Source: ZC4RG20 sp963782445
Lineage (GTDB): Bacteria > Pseudomonadota > Gammaproteobacteria > Steroidobacterales > Rariloculaceae
Assembly: GCA_963782445.1 (NCBI GenBank)
Contig: CAWAJM010000001.1
Span: forward strand, 1,550,001-1,614,000
Direction of reading: 5' to 3'
DNA: 64,000 nucleotides
Position 1 is the stretch's first letter; each line of letters opens with the position of its first letter. Position numbers and translations under genes: made by a program. Positions 24,423-33,102 of this stretch are shown one piece after another. Under the pieces are notes generated by a model. The model saw nothing but the letters and a program-made list of their open reading frames with translations, was not told the DNA's origin and did not search any database.

Positions 24423-25052
24423 ATGGCCAACGTCTACTCCCCGCTGTTGACCGAGCTCGTCAAGGCGCTGCAGGTCTTGCCGGGCGTCGGCGGGAAATCC
24501 GCGCAGCGCATGGCGTTCCATCTGCTGGATCGCGACCGCGAAGGCGCGAGGCGGCTCGCCAAGGCGCTCGAGGCGGCGGCGGCTCAAATCGGCCATTGCA
24601 GCCGCTGCCGGATGCTGACGGAGGACGACGTTTGCCGGTTCTGCGCGAGCAGCGAGCGCGATCCGCGCCAGATCTGCGTGCTCGAGAGCCCGGCCGATCT
24701 CCTCGCCATCGAGCAGTCGGGGGCTTACCGCGGCCGGTATTTCGTGCTCATGGGCCACCTTTCGCCCATCGACGGTATCGGCCCGAGCGAGCTCGGCCTC
24801 GATTTGCTCGAGCAGCGCTTCGGCGAGGGTGAGATCGCCGAGGCGGTCGTCGCGACGAGCGTCACGGTCGAGGGCGACGCCACGGCGCACCTGATCGCGG
24901 CCCTGGCGCGCAAGCACGGCATCGGGGCGAGCCGCATCGCCTACGGAGTGCCCGTCGGCGGCGAGCTCGAGTTCATCGACAGCGGAACGCTCGCGCGGGC
25001 GTTGACGGGCCGCCGGCGCATCGATACGTCATCCGAGGAGATCGGCATTTGA
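24423..25052 (+). CDS. recR: Recombination mediator RecR
   Basis: The 209-aa product starts with a helix-hairpin-helix (LQVLPGVGGKSAQRMAFHLL). A four-cysteine zinc finger follows (CSRCRMLTEDDVCRFC), then a Toprim domain (ICVLESPADLLAIEQSG through the GVPVGGELEFID end). RecR with RecF/RecO loads RecA at gapped DNA. The stop overlaps the TTG start of the following HIT gene by 4 bp. Confidence 0.97.
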   Translation: MANVYSPLLTELVKALQVLPGVGGKSAQRMAFHLLDRDREGARRLAKALEAAAAQIGHCSRCRMLTEDDVCRFCASSERDPRQICVLESPADLLAIEQSGAYRGRYFVLMGHLSPIDGIGPSELGLDLLEQRFGEGEIAEAVVATSVTVEGDATAHLIAALARKHGIGASRIAYGVPVGGELEFIDSGTLARALTGRRRIDTSSEEIGI

Positions 25053-25402
25053 GCATCGAAGTCGACGTGGATTGTCTGTTCTGCAAGATCGTTGCGGGGC
25101 AGATTCCGGCCGATCGTGTCTACGAGGACGACCTTCTGCTCGCCTTCAGGGACATCAGCCCACAGGCGCCGTTTCATTGTCTCATTATCCCCAAGACGCA
25201 CGTGGCGACCCTCAATGAGTTCACGGACGCCGAGGTCGAGCTCGGCGGGCGCCTCATGTTGGCCGCCAAGAGTCTTGCGGCCGCGCACGGGCTGCCCGGT
25301 TACCGCGTCGCCATGAACGTGAATCGCGAGGGCGGGCAAGCCGTCTATCACGTGCATCTGCATGTCCTCGGCGGGCGGCAGATGAAGCCGCAGCTCGGCT
25401 AG
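25049..25402 (+). CDS. hinT: HIT-family purine nucleoside phosphoramidase (HinT-like)
   Basis: The 117-aa product carries the histidine triad in YHVHLHVLGG and the N-terminal CLFCKIVAGQIPADRVYED typical of HinT. It would hydrolyse aminoacyl- or lysyl-AMP-type phosphoramidates. The start is a TTG at 25049 that overlaps the recR stop (TTGA), so translation is probably coupled. Confidence 0.92.
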   Translation: MSIEVDVDCLFCKIVAGQIPADRVYEDDLLLAFRDISPQAPFHCLIIPKTHVATLNEFTDAEVELGGRLMLAAKSLAAAHGLPGYRVAMNVNREGGQAVYHVHLHVLGGRQMKPQLG

Positions 25403-25448
25403 CGCCCAGCGCTGCGGCCCGCCCGTCCGCCAGCGGGAAAAGAGCCGA

Positions 25449-26339
25449 TCACCCCGGCTGCCGTGTCTTGAGCGCGGTCGTGTCCGCATAGAGCCGCGCG
25501 TAGCTCTCGTAGCGCCGGCGGCAAATGCGTTCTTCCTCGACGGCGGCCTTGACGGCGCAGCTCGGCTCGGCCACATGGCGGCAGTCGTCGAAGCGGCAGC
25601 GGCCGAGATAGGCGGCGAATTCCCTGAAGCCGTGCTGCAGAGTCCGCGGATCCTCGATATAGGGCGCGAAGTTGCGGACGCCGGGCGAGTCGATGAGCTC
25701 GCCCCCGTTTTCGAGCCGATACAAGATGGTGCCGCTCGTCGTGTGCCGCCCTTGGGCGCCCTTGACCGTGAGGTCGCCGACGCTCTGCACCGCGTCGCCG
25801 AGCAGGGCGTTCAGCAGCGAGGACTTGCCGACGCCCGATTGCCCGACCATGGCGCTGCGTTGGCCGGCGAGCGCTTCGGCGAGCGGAACGAGTCCCTTGC
25901 CCGTGGCCGCGCTCGTCTCGTAAAGGGCGTAGCCCGCGCGCCGGTAGCAGTCGAGATGACCCGGGGAACCTCTTTCCACGTCGCTCTTGTTGTAGACCAC
26001 GAGTCCCGCCAGAGACGCAAGCTCCGCGGCGACGAGATACCGGTCCACGACGGTCCAGTCGGGGGCGGGGCTCGGCGCCGCCACGACAGCGAGCTGTGTA
26101 AGGTTCGCGGCGACGGGCTCGGGCCGGCCGCGGCTGTCGATACGGGTCAGTACGGAGCGGCGCGGGCCGATTGCGACGATTGTGCCGAGCCGGTCCGCGC
26201 CTTGCGTCCATTCCACTTCGTCGCCGACGAGCGGCTGCACGGAGCGCTTTGCGGTCCCGCACAGGCAGCGCTCGCCATGGTCCGCTTCGACCACGGCGTG
26301 CCGACGATGACGCTCGACGACGAGCCCGCGGGCCTTCAT
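25449..26339 (-). CDS. rsgA: Ribosome small-subunit-dependent GTPase RsgA
   Basis: The 296-aa circularly permuted GTPase has an N-terminal OB fold followed by G4 YNKSDVE, G1 GQSGVGKSSLLNAL and G3 IDSPGVRNF in that order. The C-terminal zinc site is formed by CRFDDCRH and the later C in EPSCAV. RsgA assists late 30S maturation. The start lacks a strong ribosome site. It is divergent from orn, with 92 bp between the two chosen start codons, the same neighbour pair as in E. coli. Confidence 0.95.
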   Translation of the reverse strand: MKARGLVVERHRRHAVVEADHGERCLCGTAKRSVQPLVGDEVEWTQGADRLGTIVAIGPRRSVLTRIDSRGRPEPVAANLTQLAVVAAPSPAPDWTVVDRYLVAAELASLAGLVVYNKSDVERGSPGHLDCYRRAGYALYETSAATGKGLVPLAEALAGQRSAMVGQSGVGKSSLLNALLGDAVQSVGDLTVKGAQGRHTTSGTILYRLENGGELIDSPGVRNFAPYIEDPRTLQHGFREFAAYLGRCRFDDCRHVAEPSCAVKAAVEEERICRRRYESYARLYADTTALKTRQPG

Positions 26340-26431
26340 GTGGGGGCGGTTCCCGAGCGCCGCCGCCCGGCCGGGCGCTGCAAACGCCCCTGGCGGAAGC
26401 GGCTGCTACAATGTGCCGAGCGGAGGTCCCC

Positions 26432-26992
26432 TTGCTGAATCTCAATCGCAAACAAAATCTGATCTGGCTCGATCTCGAGATGACGGGCCTCAATCCCGAC
26501 AGCGACCTCGTCATCGAGATCGCGACCATCGTGACCGACAAGGATCTCATCGTGCTGGCCGAAGGGCCGGTCTGTGCGATTCATCAGTCCGATGAGGTGC
26601 TCGCGCGCATGGACGAATGGAATACGCGCCAGCACAACGGCTCGGGCCTCGTAGAGCGCGTCCGGCAGAGCCGTATCACCGAGGCCGAGGCCGAGCAGTC
26701 GACCCTCGAGTTCTTGCGGCGTTTCGTGGATCAGGGCGCTTCCCCGATGTGCGGGAACAGCATCTGCCAGGACCGCCGATTCCTCGTGCGCCACATGCCC
26801 GAGCTCGCGGCGTTCTTTCACTACCGCAATCTCGATGTCTCGACGCTCAAGATCCTGACCCAGCTCTGGGCGCCGGAGATCAGCGCCCGCTTCGAGAAGC
26901 AATCCACCCACCTCGCACTGGCCGATATTCACGATTCCATCAGGGAGCTGCGCTTTTACCGGGATCACCTTCTGAAGATAGGGTCCCCCTGA
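26432..26992 (+). CDS. orn: Oligoribonuclease
   Basis: The 186-aa DEDDh 3'-5' exonuclease degrades nanoRNAs and the c-di-GMP product pGpG. Visible motifs are LIWLDLEMTGL (first Asp-Glu), GNSICQDRRFL and HLALADIHDSI near the end. A TTG at 26432 is chosen as start because GGAGG lies five bases upstream and the product then begins MLNLNRKQNLIW, matching E. coli Orn. The ATG at 26411 overlaps a TACAAT -10-like box (26407-26412) and is therefore unlikely. Confidence 0.95.
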   Translation: MLNLNRKQNLIWLDLEMTGLNPDSDLVIEIATIVTDKDLIVLAEGPVCAIHQSDEVLARMDEWNTRQHNGSGLVERVRQSRITEAEAEQSTLEFLRRFVDQGASPMCGNSICQDRRFLVRHMPELAAFFHYRNLDVSTLKILTQLWAPEISARFEKQSTHLALADIHDSIRELRFYRDHLLKIGSP

Positions 26993-27129
26993 CGGACAGG
27001 GGCCCCCCAAGCCCGCGCCACCCTAGGGCGGCGCCCTCGAAGACCGGCCGCCCGGTTGCACTTTCGCCGATATGCGTTAGTCTCCTTCGCCGTTCACCGT
27101 TCATGCATCCATCCGCGCAGAGCTGGAAA

Positions 27130-27795
27130 ATGTTGGTTCGACGACTCGCCTTTATCGCTCTTCTGACTACCACGCTGGCCGCCTTCGGTCAGACCACGCG
27201 CTATATCTCCGATGACATTCCGATCACCCTGCGCTCCGGGCCCAGCCTTCAGAACAAGATCCTGCGCAACCTTTCGGCCGGTGACAAGGTCGAGGTGCTC
27301 GACGCCGATTCGGATTCGGGCTACTCGCATGTCAGGGTCGCGAGCGACGGGACGGAAGGCTGGCTGCTCACCCGCTACCTGCAACCACAGCCCGTGGCTC
27401 GGTACCGCCTGGCGGCGATGCAGAAGAGCCTGGGCGACGCGCAGAGCCAGGTCAAGGACCTGCAGGCGCAGGTGTCGACGTTGTCCGACCAGCTGGCCCA
27501 GACTCGCAGCCAGCTCGAGAAGACGACCTCGGAAAACCGCAACGTCACGAGCAAGCTGCAGGACATCCGCAGCGCGTCGGCGAATGCCCTGCAATTGCGC
27601 GACCAGAATGAGAGCCTCAAGCAGCGCATGGCCGACGCGGAGCAGCGCCTGAACCGCATCACGATGGAGAACACGGAGCTGCAGAGCGAGAACCGGCAGC
27701 AGTGGTTCATCGTCGGGGCCGGTGTGCTGTTCGGCGGCATCCTGATCGGGCTCATCGCGCCGCACATGAAGCGCAAGCGGCGCTCCAGCTGGTAG
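27130..27795 (+). CDS. SH3-domain and membrane-anchor protein (TIGR04211/YgiM type)
   Basis: The 221-aa product has a signal peptide (about 1-20) and a bacterial SH3 domain (about 22-88, ITLRSGPSLQNKILRNL ... GWLLTRYLQ). A coiled coil spans about 95-190, and a C-terminal transmembrane helix (FIVGAGVLFGGILIGLIAP) is followed by a basic tail. This is the organisation of the YgiM family; the role is unknown, possibly in the envelope. An ATG nine codons upstream (27103) is the alternative start. Confidence 0.88.
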   Translation: MLVRRLAFIALLTTTLAAFGQTTRYISDDIPITLRSGPSLQNKILRNLSAGDKVEVLDADSDSGYSHVRVASDGTEGWLLTRYLQPQPVARYRLAAMQKSLGDAQSQVKDLQAQVSTLSDQLAQTRSQLEKTTSENRNVTSKLQDIRSASANALQLRDQNESLKQRMADAEQRLNRITMENTELQSENRQQWFIVGAGVLFGGILIGLIAPHMKRKRRSSW

Positions 27796-27820
27796 GCGGG
27801 TTGCGGCCTCGGCCGTCGGC

Positions 27821-27890
27821 CGCATGATTCATGAACGGGATTGCGGGTCGGTGGTAGGCGGAGGCTCGGTGGCCGTTCATGAATCATGCT
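27821..27890. repeat. Inverted pair of the 18-bp dispersed repeat (copies 3 and 4)
   Basis: CGCATGATTCATGAACGG at 27821-27838 is answered by CCGTTCATGAATCATG at 27873-27888, a perfect 16-bp inverted repeat with 34 bp between the arms. The pair lies in the 317-bp gap between the SH3 protein and the convergent ppsA. The rest of that gap (to 28112) shows no gene I can support. Confidence 0.75.
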
Positions 27891-28112
27891 GCGATCGCGC
27901 GAGGAGCTCATTGCTGAGAAGCCGGCGGCCTGGGCGTCTTCGCGATCTCCGACGGCGTTAGCCAACGCGAGTCCTGCGCTCTTCGCCGTCCGGATGGCTG
28001 CAGCGGCGGCGGTGCTGCGGTCTTCGGCGGCTACGGCCGCAGTCGCGCCTGAAGCCCCGCTGCCAACGCCGCCAACGCCCATGGCGCCGCCCGCGTCCCA
28101 CGCCGCCCACGC

Positions 28113-30461
28113 TCACCGCGCGAGGTGCATCCACGTCTCGAGGACCGAGTCCGGATTCAGCGAGATGCTCTCGATGCCCTGGCCGACGAGCCATTCGGCG
28201 AGATCGGGATGGTCCGAGGGCCCTTGCCCGCAGATGCCGACGTACTTGCCATGCCGGCGGCAGGCCGCGATGGCCATGGCGAGCAGTTTGCGCACGGCCG
28301 GGTTGCGCTCGTCGAACAGCGCCGCGATCTTGCCCGAGTCGCGGTCGAGGCCGAGCGTGAGCTGAGTCATGTCGTTCGAGCCGATGGACATGCCGTCGAA
28401 GTGCTCGAGGAACTCGTCGGCGAGCAGGGCGTTGCTCGGCAGCTCGCACATCATGATGAGCTTGAGGCCGGCCTGGCCGCGCTCGAGCCCGTTCTCGGCG
28501 AGCAGCCGCACGACGTTCTCGGCTTCCTCGACGGTGCGTACGAAGGGCACCATGACCTGCACGTTCTCGAGGCCCATTTCTTCGCGCACGCGCCGGAGCG
28601 CGCGGCATTCGAGCTCGAAACAGGGCCGGAAGGCCTCATCGACGTAGCGGGAGGCGCCGCGGAAGCCCAGCATCGGGTTCTCCTCGACAGGCTCGTAGCG
28701 CTGCCCGCCGATGAGGTTCGCATACTCGTTCGACTTGAAGTCCGAGAGCCGCACGATGACGGGGTTCGGCGCGAACGCGGCGCCGATGCAGGCGATCCCC
28801 TCGCTGAGCCGCTGCACGAAGAACTCGACCGGATCCGTGTAACCGGCCATCTGCTCGTCGATCGCGCGGCGCGTCTCGGTGTCCTGCGCGTCGATCTCGA
28901 GCAGGGCCTTCGGATGGACGCCGATCATGCGATTGATGATGAACTCGAGCCGCGCGAGGCCCACGCCGTCATTCGGAATGGCTGCGAACGCGAAGGCGCG
29001 GTCCGGATTGCCGACGTTCATCATGAGCTTGACGGGCAGCTCGGGCAGCTTGCCGAGCTTGACCTCGTGCTCCTCGAATGCGAGGCGGCCCTCGTAGACG
29101 TAGCCCTCGTCGCCCTCGGCGCAGGACACAGTCACCTCGTCGCCGTCGGCTACGCGGCTCGTCGCGTCGCCGCAGCCCACGACGGCCGGGATGCCGAGCT
29201 CGCGGGCAATGATCGCCGCGTGACACGTGCGCCCGCCGCGGTTCGTCACGATAGCGGCTGCGCGCTTCATGACCGGCTCCCAGTCCGGATCCGTCATGTC
29301 CGTCACGAGCACATCGCCCGCGCGGACCAGATGCATGTGCTCGGCCGACGCGACGATGCGGGCCGTGCCGCTGCCGACGCGCTGGCCGATGCTGCGGCCG
29401 CGGCACAGCACACGCCCGCGCTCCTTGAGCGCGAAGCGCACGGCCGTGCCTTGGCCGTGGCTCTGCACGGTTTCGGGGCGTGCCTGCAGGATGAACAGCT
29501 CGCCGGTCTCGCCGTCCTTGCCCCATTCGATGTCCATCGGACGTCCGTAATGCTTCTCGATGACGAGGGCCTGACGGGCCAGTGCGAGGACATCGGCGTC
29601 GTCCAGCGAGAAGCGGCGCGCGGCAGTGTCGGCAACATCGACGAGCTCGACGCGCTTGCCGGGCTCGGCGGCATACACGAGCTTCTGCGCCTTGGAGCCG
29701 ATGTTGCGCCGCAGGATGGCCCGGCGGCCCGCGGCGAGCGCCGGCTTGTAGACATAGAACTCGTCCGGGTTCACGGAGCCCTGGACGACGGTCTCGCCGA
29801 GGCCATAGGCTGACGTGATGAACACGACGTCGCGAAAACCCGATTCTGTGTCGAGCGTGAACATCACCCCGGCCGCGCCGAGATCGCTGCGCACCATGCG
29901 CTGCACGCCGGCCGAGAGCGCCACCTCGCGATGGTCGAAGTTGTGATGGGTGCGGTACGCGATCGCGCGGTCGTTGAACAGCGAGGCGTAGACCTCGTGG
30001 ATGCCTCGAATCACATTGTCGAAGCCGCGAACGTTGAGCAGGGTTTCCTGCTGGCCTGCAAAGGAGGCCTCGGGCAGATCCTCGGCCGTCGCCGAGGAGC
30101 GGATGGCTACCGAGATGTCCGCACCGCCCGAGAGCGTCGCCCAGGCCGTGCGGATCGACTCGCGTAGCTCCGCGGGGAAGGGCGCTTTCATGATGAGCTC
30201 GCGGATTTCGCCGCCCGTGCGCGCGAGCGCGGCGACGTCCCCGACGTTGAGACCGTCGAGCAGACCGTAGATCCGCCGATCGAGACCGTCTCGGCTCAGA
30301 AAACTCCGAAAGGCCGCGGCCGTGGTGGCGAAGCCGTCGGGGACCTTGATGCCGAGCCGCGACAGCTCACTGATGAGCTCACCGAGAGAGGCGTTCTTGC
30401 CGCCGACGCGCGCCACGTCCTCCATGCCCGTGTCGGCGAACCAGACGATTTGTTCGGTCAA
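28113..30461 (-). CDS. ppsA: Phosphoenolpyruvate synthase
   Basis: The 782-aa product has the N-terminal ATP-binding domain (VGGKNASLGELISEL), the phosphohistidine swivel domain with GGRTCHAAIIARELGIPAVVG, and the C-terminal PEP-binding barrel (GSNDMTQLTLGLDRDSG, GICGQGPSDHPDL). It converts pyruvate and ATP to PEP in gluconeogenesis. A TTG at 30461 is chosen (GGGAGG four bases upstream), giving LTEQIVWFADTGMEDV as the usual N-terminus. It is divergent from its own regulator ppsR, with only 44 bp between the start codons. Confidence 0.96.
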   Translation of the reverse strand: MTEQIVWFADTGMEDVARVGGKNASLGELISELSRLGIKVPDGFATTAAAFRSFLSRDGLDRRIYGLLDGLNVGDVAALARTGGEIRELIMKAPFPAELRESIRTAWATLSGGADISVAIRSSATAEDLPEASFAGQQETLLNVRGFDNVIRGIHEVYASLFNDRAIAYRTHHNFDHREVALSAGVQRMVRSDLGAAGVMFTLDTESGFRDVVFITSAYGLGETVVQGSVNPDEFYVYKPALAAGRRAILRRNIGSKAQKLVYAAEPGKRVELVDVADTAARRFSLDDADVLALARQALVIEKHYGRPMDIEWGKDGETGELFILQARPETVQSHGQGTAVRFALKERGRVLCRGRSIGQRVGSGTARIVASAEHMHLVRAGDVLVTDMTDPDWEPVMKRAAAIVTNRGGRTCHAAIIARELGIPAVVGCGDATSRVADGDEVTVSCAEGDEGYVYEGRLAFEEHEVKLGKLPELPVKLMMNVGNPDRAFAFAAIPNDGVGLARLEFIINRMIGVHPKALLEIDAQDTETRRAIDEQMAGYTDPVEFFVQRLSEGIACIGAAFAPNPVIVRLSDFKSNEYANLIGGQRYEPVEENPMLGFRGASRYVDEAFRPCFELECRALRRVREEMGLENVQVMVPFVRTVEEAENVVRLLAENGLERGQAGLKLIMMCELPSNALLADEFLEHFDGMSIGSNDMTQLTLGLDRDSGKIAALFDERNPAVRKLLAMAIAACRRHGKYVGICGQGPSDHPDLAEWLVGQGIESISLNPDSVLETWMHLAR

Positions 30462-30505
30462 GCGGCCTCCCTTGCCAAAAGCAAGCGATAGTGAACAATA
30501 CGGCA

Positions 30506-31330
30506 ATGCCTCGACGCACCGTTTTCTTCATCTCCGACCAGACCGGCGTCACGGCCGAAACGCTGGGGCACAGCCTGCTGACGCAGTTCGACGGCGTCGA
30601 TTTTACGCAAGTGACTCTGCCATTTGTCGATACCCTTGACAAGGCGACTCGAGCTGCCGACAGGGTCAACCAGGCGGCCTTCGAGTCGGGCGTCCGGCCC
30701 ATCGTATTTATGAGTCTCATGCAGGACGAGCTGCGGGAAATACTCACGACGTTGAATGCGCTCGTGCTCGACTTCTTTCAGGCGTTCCTTGCGCCGCTCG
30801 AGGCAGAGCTGCAGGCGAAGTCTTCGCACACGCTCGGCCGGGCGCACGGCATGTTCGACGTCAAGAGCTACAACCTGCGCATCGACGCGACGAACTTCGC
30901 CATGGCGGCCGACGACGGTCATGCCGTGCGGGCCTACGAGCAGGCCGACCTCATTCTCATCGGCGTCTCGCGCTCGGGCAAAACGCCCACATGCCTGTAC
31001 CTGGCGCTGCAGTACGGCGTCTTCGCTGCGAACTACCCGCTTGCCGAAGACGACCTCGAATCGGGGCGGCTGCCCGCGATCCTCGAGCCGTACCGTCATA
31101 AGCTCTACGGTCTCATGATTTCTCCCGAGCGGCTGCGGCAGATCCGTCTCGAACGCCGGTCGCTCGGCCGCTATGCGACGCCCCAGCAGGTCAGCTTCGA
31201 GCTGCGTGCCGCCGAAGGTCTGTTCAAGCGCTATCATGTTCCGTACGTCGACACGACGCACTCCTCGATCGAGGAAATCGCAAGCACGATTCTCGATCAA
31301 ACCGGGGTCGAACGGCGTGTTCGTTCGTAG
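30506..31330 (+). CDS. ppsR: PEP synthase regulatory kinase/pyrophosphorylase
   Basis: The 274-aa DUF299 protein starts MPRRTVFFISDQTGVTAETL. The ADP/Pi-binding P-loop is GVSRSGKTPTCLYLA. It inactivates PpsA by ADP-dependent phosphorylation of a threonine and reactivates it by phosphorolysis. A GTG at 30491 is an alternative start. The gene is head-to-head with ppsA, which fits a shared promoter region. Confidence 0.95.
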   Translation: MPRRTVFFISDQTGVTAETLGHSLLTQFDGVDFTQVTLPFVDTLDKATRAADRVNQAAFESGVRPIVFMSLMQDELREILTTLNALVLDFFQAFLAPLEAELQAKSSHTLGRAHGMFDVKSYNLRIDATNFAMAADDGHAVRAYEQADLILIGVSRSGKTPTCLYLALQYGVFAANYPLAEDDLESGRLPAILEPYRHKLYGLMISPERLRQIRLERRSLGRYATPQQVSFELRAAEGLFKRYHVPYVDTTHSSIEEIASTILDQTGVERRVRS

Positions 31331-31457
31331 TCCGTTTTGCCGCGTTTGACCGGATTTTCGGGAGCGGACGTTTTACCGCTCGGGCGAGTTGTCAAGCCTT
31401 TGTGCGGGGGCTTGGCTTGTGGCATGCTCGAAGCCGAGAACGGGACTTCCTCGAGAC

Positions 31458-31934
31458 ATGTTGGCCGATAGTTTGATAGTTCCCGAATGCGTGTACAGGC
31501 CCGGTAGCTTTACCGGGCTCATGACGCTATACGAGAGCAACTTCATCAAGCTCACGAGCCTGGTGGAGCCGCTAGCGGTCGTGCGGCCCAAGCGCCCGCA
31601 GCCGGCCGTCTCGACGTTGGCCGACGACTGTGATCTGCATCTCGAGCCGGTAGCGATGGAGCGCTACACGACCACGATCAAGCTCACCTACTGGTTCAAG
31701 GAAGGCGAGACGCGCGTCGCGGACCCTGATCTCACGGTCCGCGTCTACCACGATGCGCGCCTCGTCGAAGCCGTCTTCGCGGCCGATACGCATCATCACC
31801 ACAAGCTCCGCGAGCTCGCCTCGCAGGTGCTCGGCGGCGTCCATACGCTCGAGCTCGACCGGCGCTGGCGGAACAACATGATGCTCAACAAATGGCTCGA
31901 TTACCTCCTGGACATGGGCCACAAGTTTCGCTGA
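31458..31934 (+). CDS. DUF1249 family protein
   Basis: The 158-aa protein contains the family segments LMTLYESNFIKLTSLV, TTIKLTYWF and NKWLDYLLDMGHKF at the end. The family (YqiB in E. coli) is widespread in gammaproteobacteria and has no established function. The start at 31458 is chosen because the preceding 23 residues of the open frame look non-coding. In E. coli the gene lies between nudF and cpdA, but that context is absent here. Confidence 0.88.
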   Translation: MLADSLIVPECVYRPGSFTGLMTLYESNFIKLTSLVEPLAVVRPKRPQPAVSTLADDCDLHLEPVAMERYTTTIKLTYWFKEGETRVADPDLTVRVYHDARLVEAVFAADTHHHHKLRELASQVLGGVHTLELDRRWRNNMMLNKWLDYLLDMGHKFR

Positions 31935-32045
31935 GCCTTTTATGCTGTGAATCACGGTTTCCCGCCGCGATCGCCCGTATAGTCTCCCGACACATCGAAC
32001 GACGTGTGCCGCGCCAATCCCAGCGCGGCCGGGCGCGCTACACGG

Positions 32046-33086
32046 ATGTTCATAGGCCTTTTGCAGCAACGCGACAGCGAGCGTAACGAGCAGCTTCTCA
32101 AGCTGTACTGGAACCGTGCGGAGGTCAAGCGCGAGTTGCGCGACCTCAGGCGCGAGCGTTACGAGCTGCTCGACAAGCTCAAGGAGCACGAGGGCGCGAT
32201 TGCGCGCGCTCAGGAGCAGCTGGAAGGCTTGGAACGGCTGCTCACGAATCCCCTCGCGGCCGCCAATGCGATGGTCTATTTTCAGCTGCGCCATCTTTGG
32301 CGGGTCGCGGCCCAGCGCGTCGAGCAATTCGGCGCCGAGCTCGAGCTCCAGCGCCGCAACCGCGAGCGCCGGCAGCTGCACGAGGCCGCGTTGGCCAAAC
32401 GCAAGCGCCGCCTGGATGCCATTGCGGCGAAGCTTCGCGATCTCGCTGACAAGCGCAAGCAACTCGTGGACGAGGCCGAACGGCTCGGGCAGCGGCTGCA
32501 GCGAGCCAACCTCTTTTTCAGGTTGCTGCGCGGTGCGCGAATTCGCCGCCGGCTTGCGGCGCTCGGGAATGGCAGGTCCGTGCTCGACGAGCGCATCGAA
32601 GAACTTCGGGATCTCGTCGAGAAGATTCGGGGCGAGAGCCTGCCGGAACCGGAGGGCCTCGGTATCGATAGCCGGCGGCTCATCAACACGGCCATTATCG
32701 CGCTCGCGCAGCACCTGACGATGCACTTCGCCGAGCACCGTCTCGCCATGCTCGCGAAGAGCGCGACCGAGCGGCCCGTGGGCGACATGAAATTCGGCGA
32801 CCGGCGCGAGTGCGACCAGATGGTCGAGCGCGTCAGGGAACGTCTGCGTGCGCTCAAGGAGCAGCGGAACCTGCCGGATCTCGTGCGCCAGCGCGCCGAG
32901 CTTCTGATGCCGGGGCTGCGCTACCGCAACGAGACCGATGCCGTGCCCATGACCGAGAGTGTGGACGGCATCGAGGCGACGCCGTCCGGAGGCTCGGCTG
33001 GAGAGGGGGCGCGCCGCCCGGGCGCGCCGCTGCGTATCAACGTCCTCGCGGACGACTACTGGGACGTGCTGAACGTCCTCAGATAG
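32046..33086 (+). CDS. Long coiled-coil protein of unknown function
   Basis: The 346-aa product is highly charged and strongly helical. Heptad-rich stretches span about 10-75 and 90-175 (RELRDLRRERYELLDKLKEH, RRNRERRQLHEAALAKRKRR). A second helical domain (about 205-290) contains INTAIIALAQHLTMHFAEH. The last 60 residues are a Gly/Pro-containing tail ending in LADDYWDVLNVLR. There is no signal peptide or membrane helix. I do not recognise a family. It ends 17 bp from the convergent prc. Confidence 0.7.
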   Translation: MFIGLLQQRDSERNEQLLKLYWNRAEVKRELRDLRRERYELLDKLKEHEGAIARAQEQLEGLERLLTNPLAAANAMVYFQLRHLWRVAAQRVEQFGAELELQRRNRERRQLHEAALAKRKRRLDAIAAKLRDLADKRKQLVDEAERLGQRLQRANLFFRLLRGARIRRRLAALGNGRSVLDERIEELRDLVEKIRGESLPEPEGLGIDSRRLINTAIIALAQHLTMHFAEHRLAMLAKSATERPVGDMKFGDRRECDQMVERVRERLRALKEQRNLPDLVRQRAELLMPGLRYRNETDAVPMTESVDGIEATPSGGSAGEGARRPGAPLRINVLADDYWDVLNVLR

Positions 33087-33102
33087 CCGTCCGCGCGCCG
33101 GC

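Noticed and set aside
31503..31520. CCCGGTA...TACCGGG hairpin
   Set aside because: It lies inside the DUF1249 coding sequence and is explained by codons.
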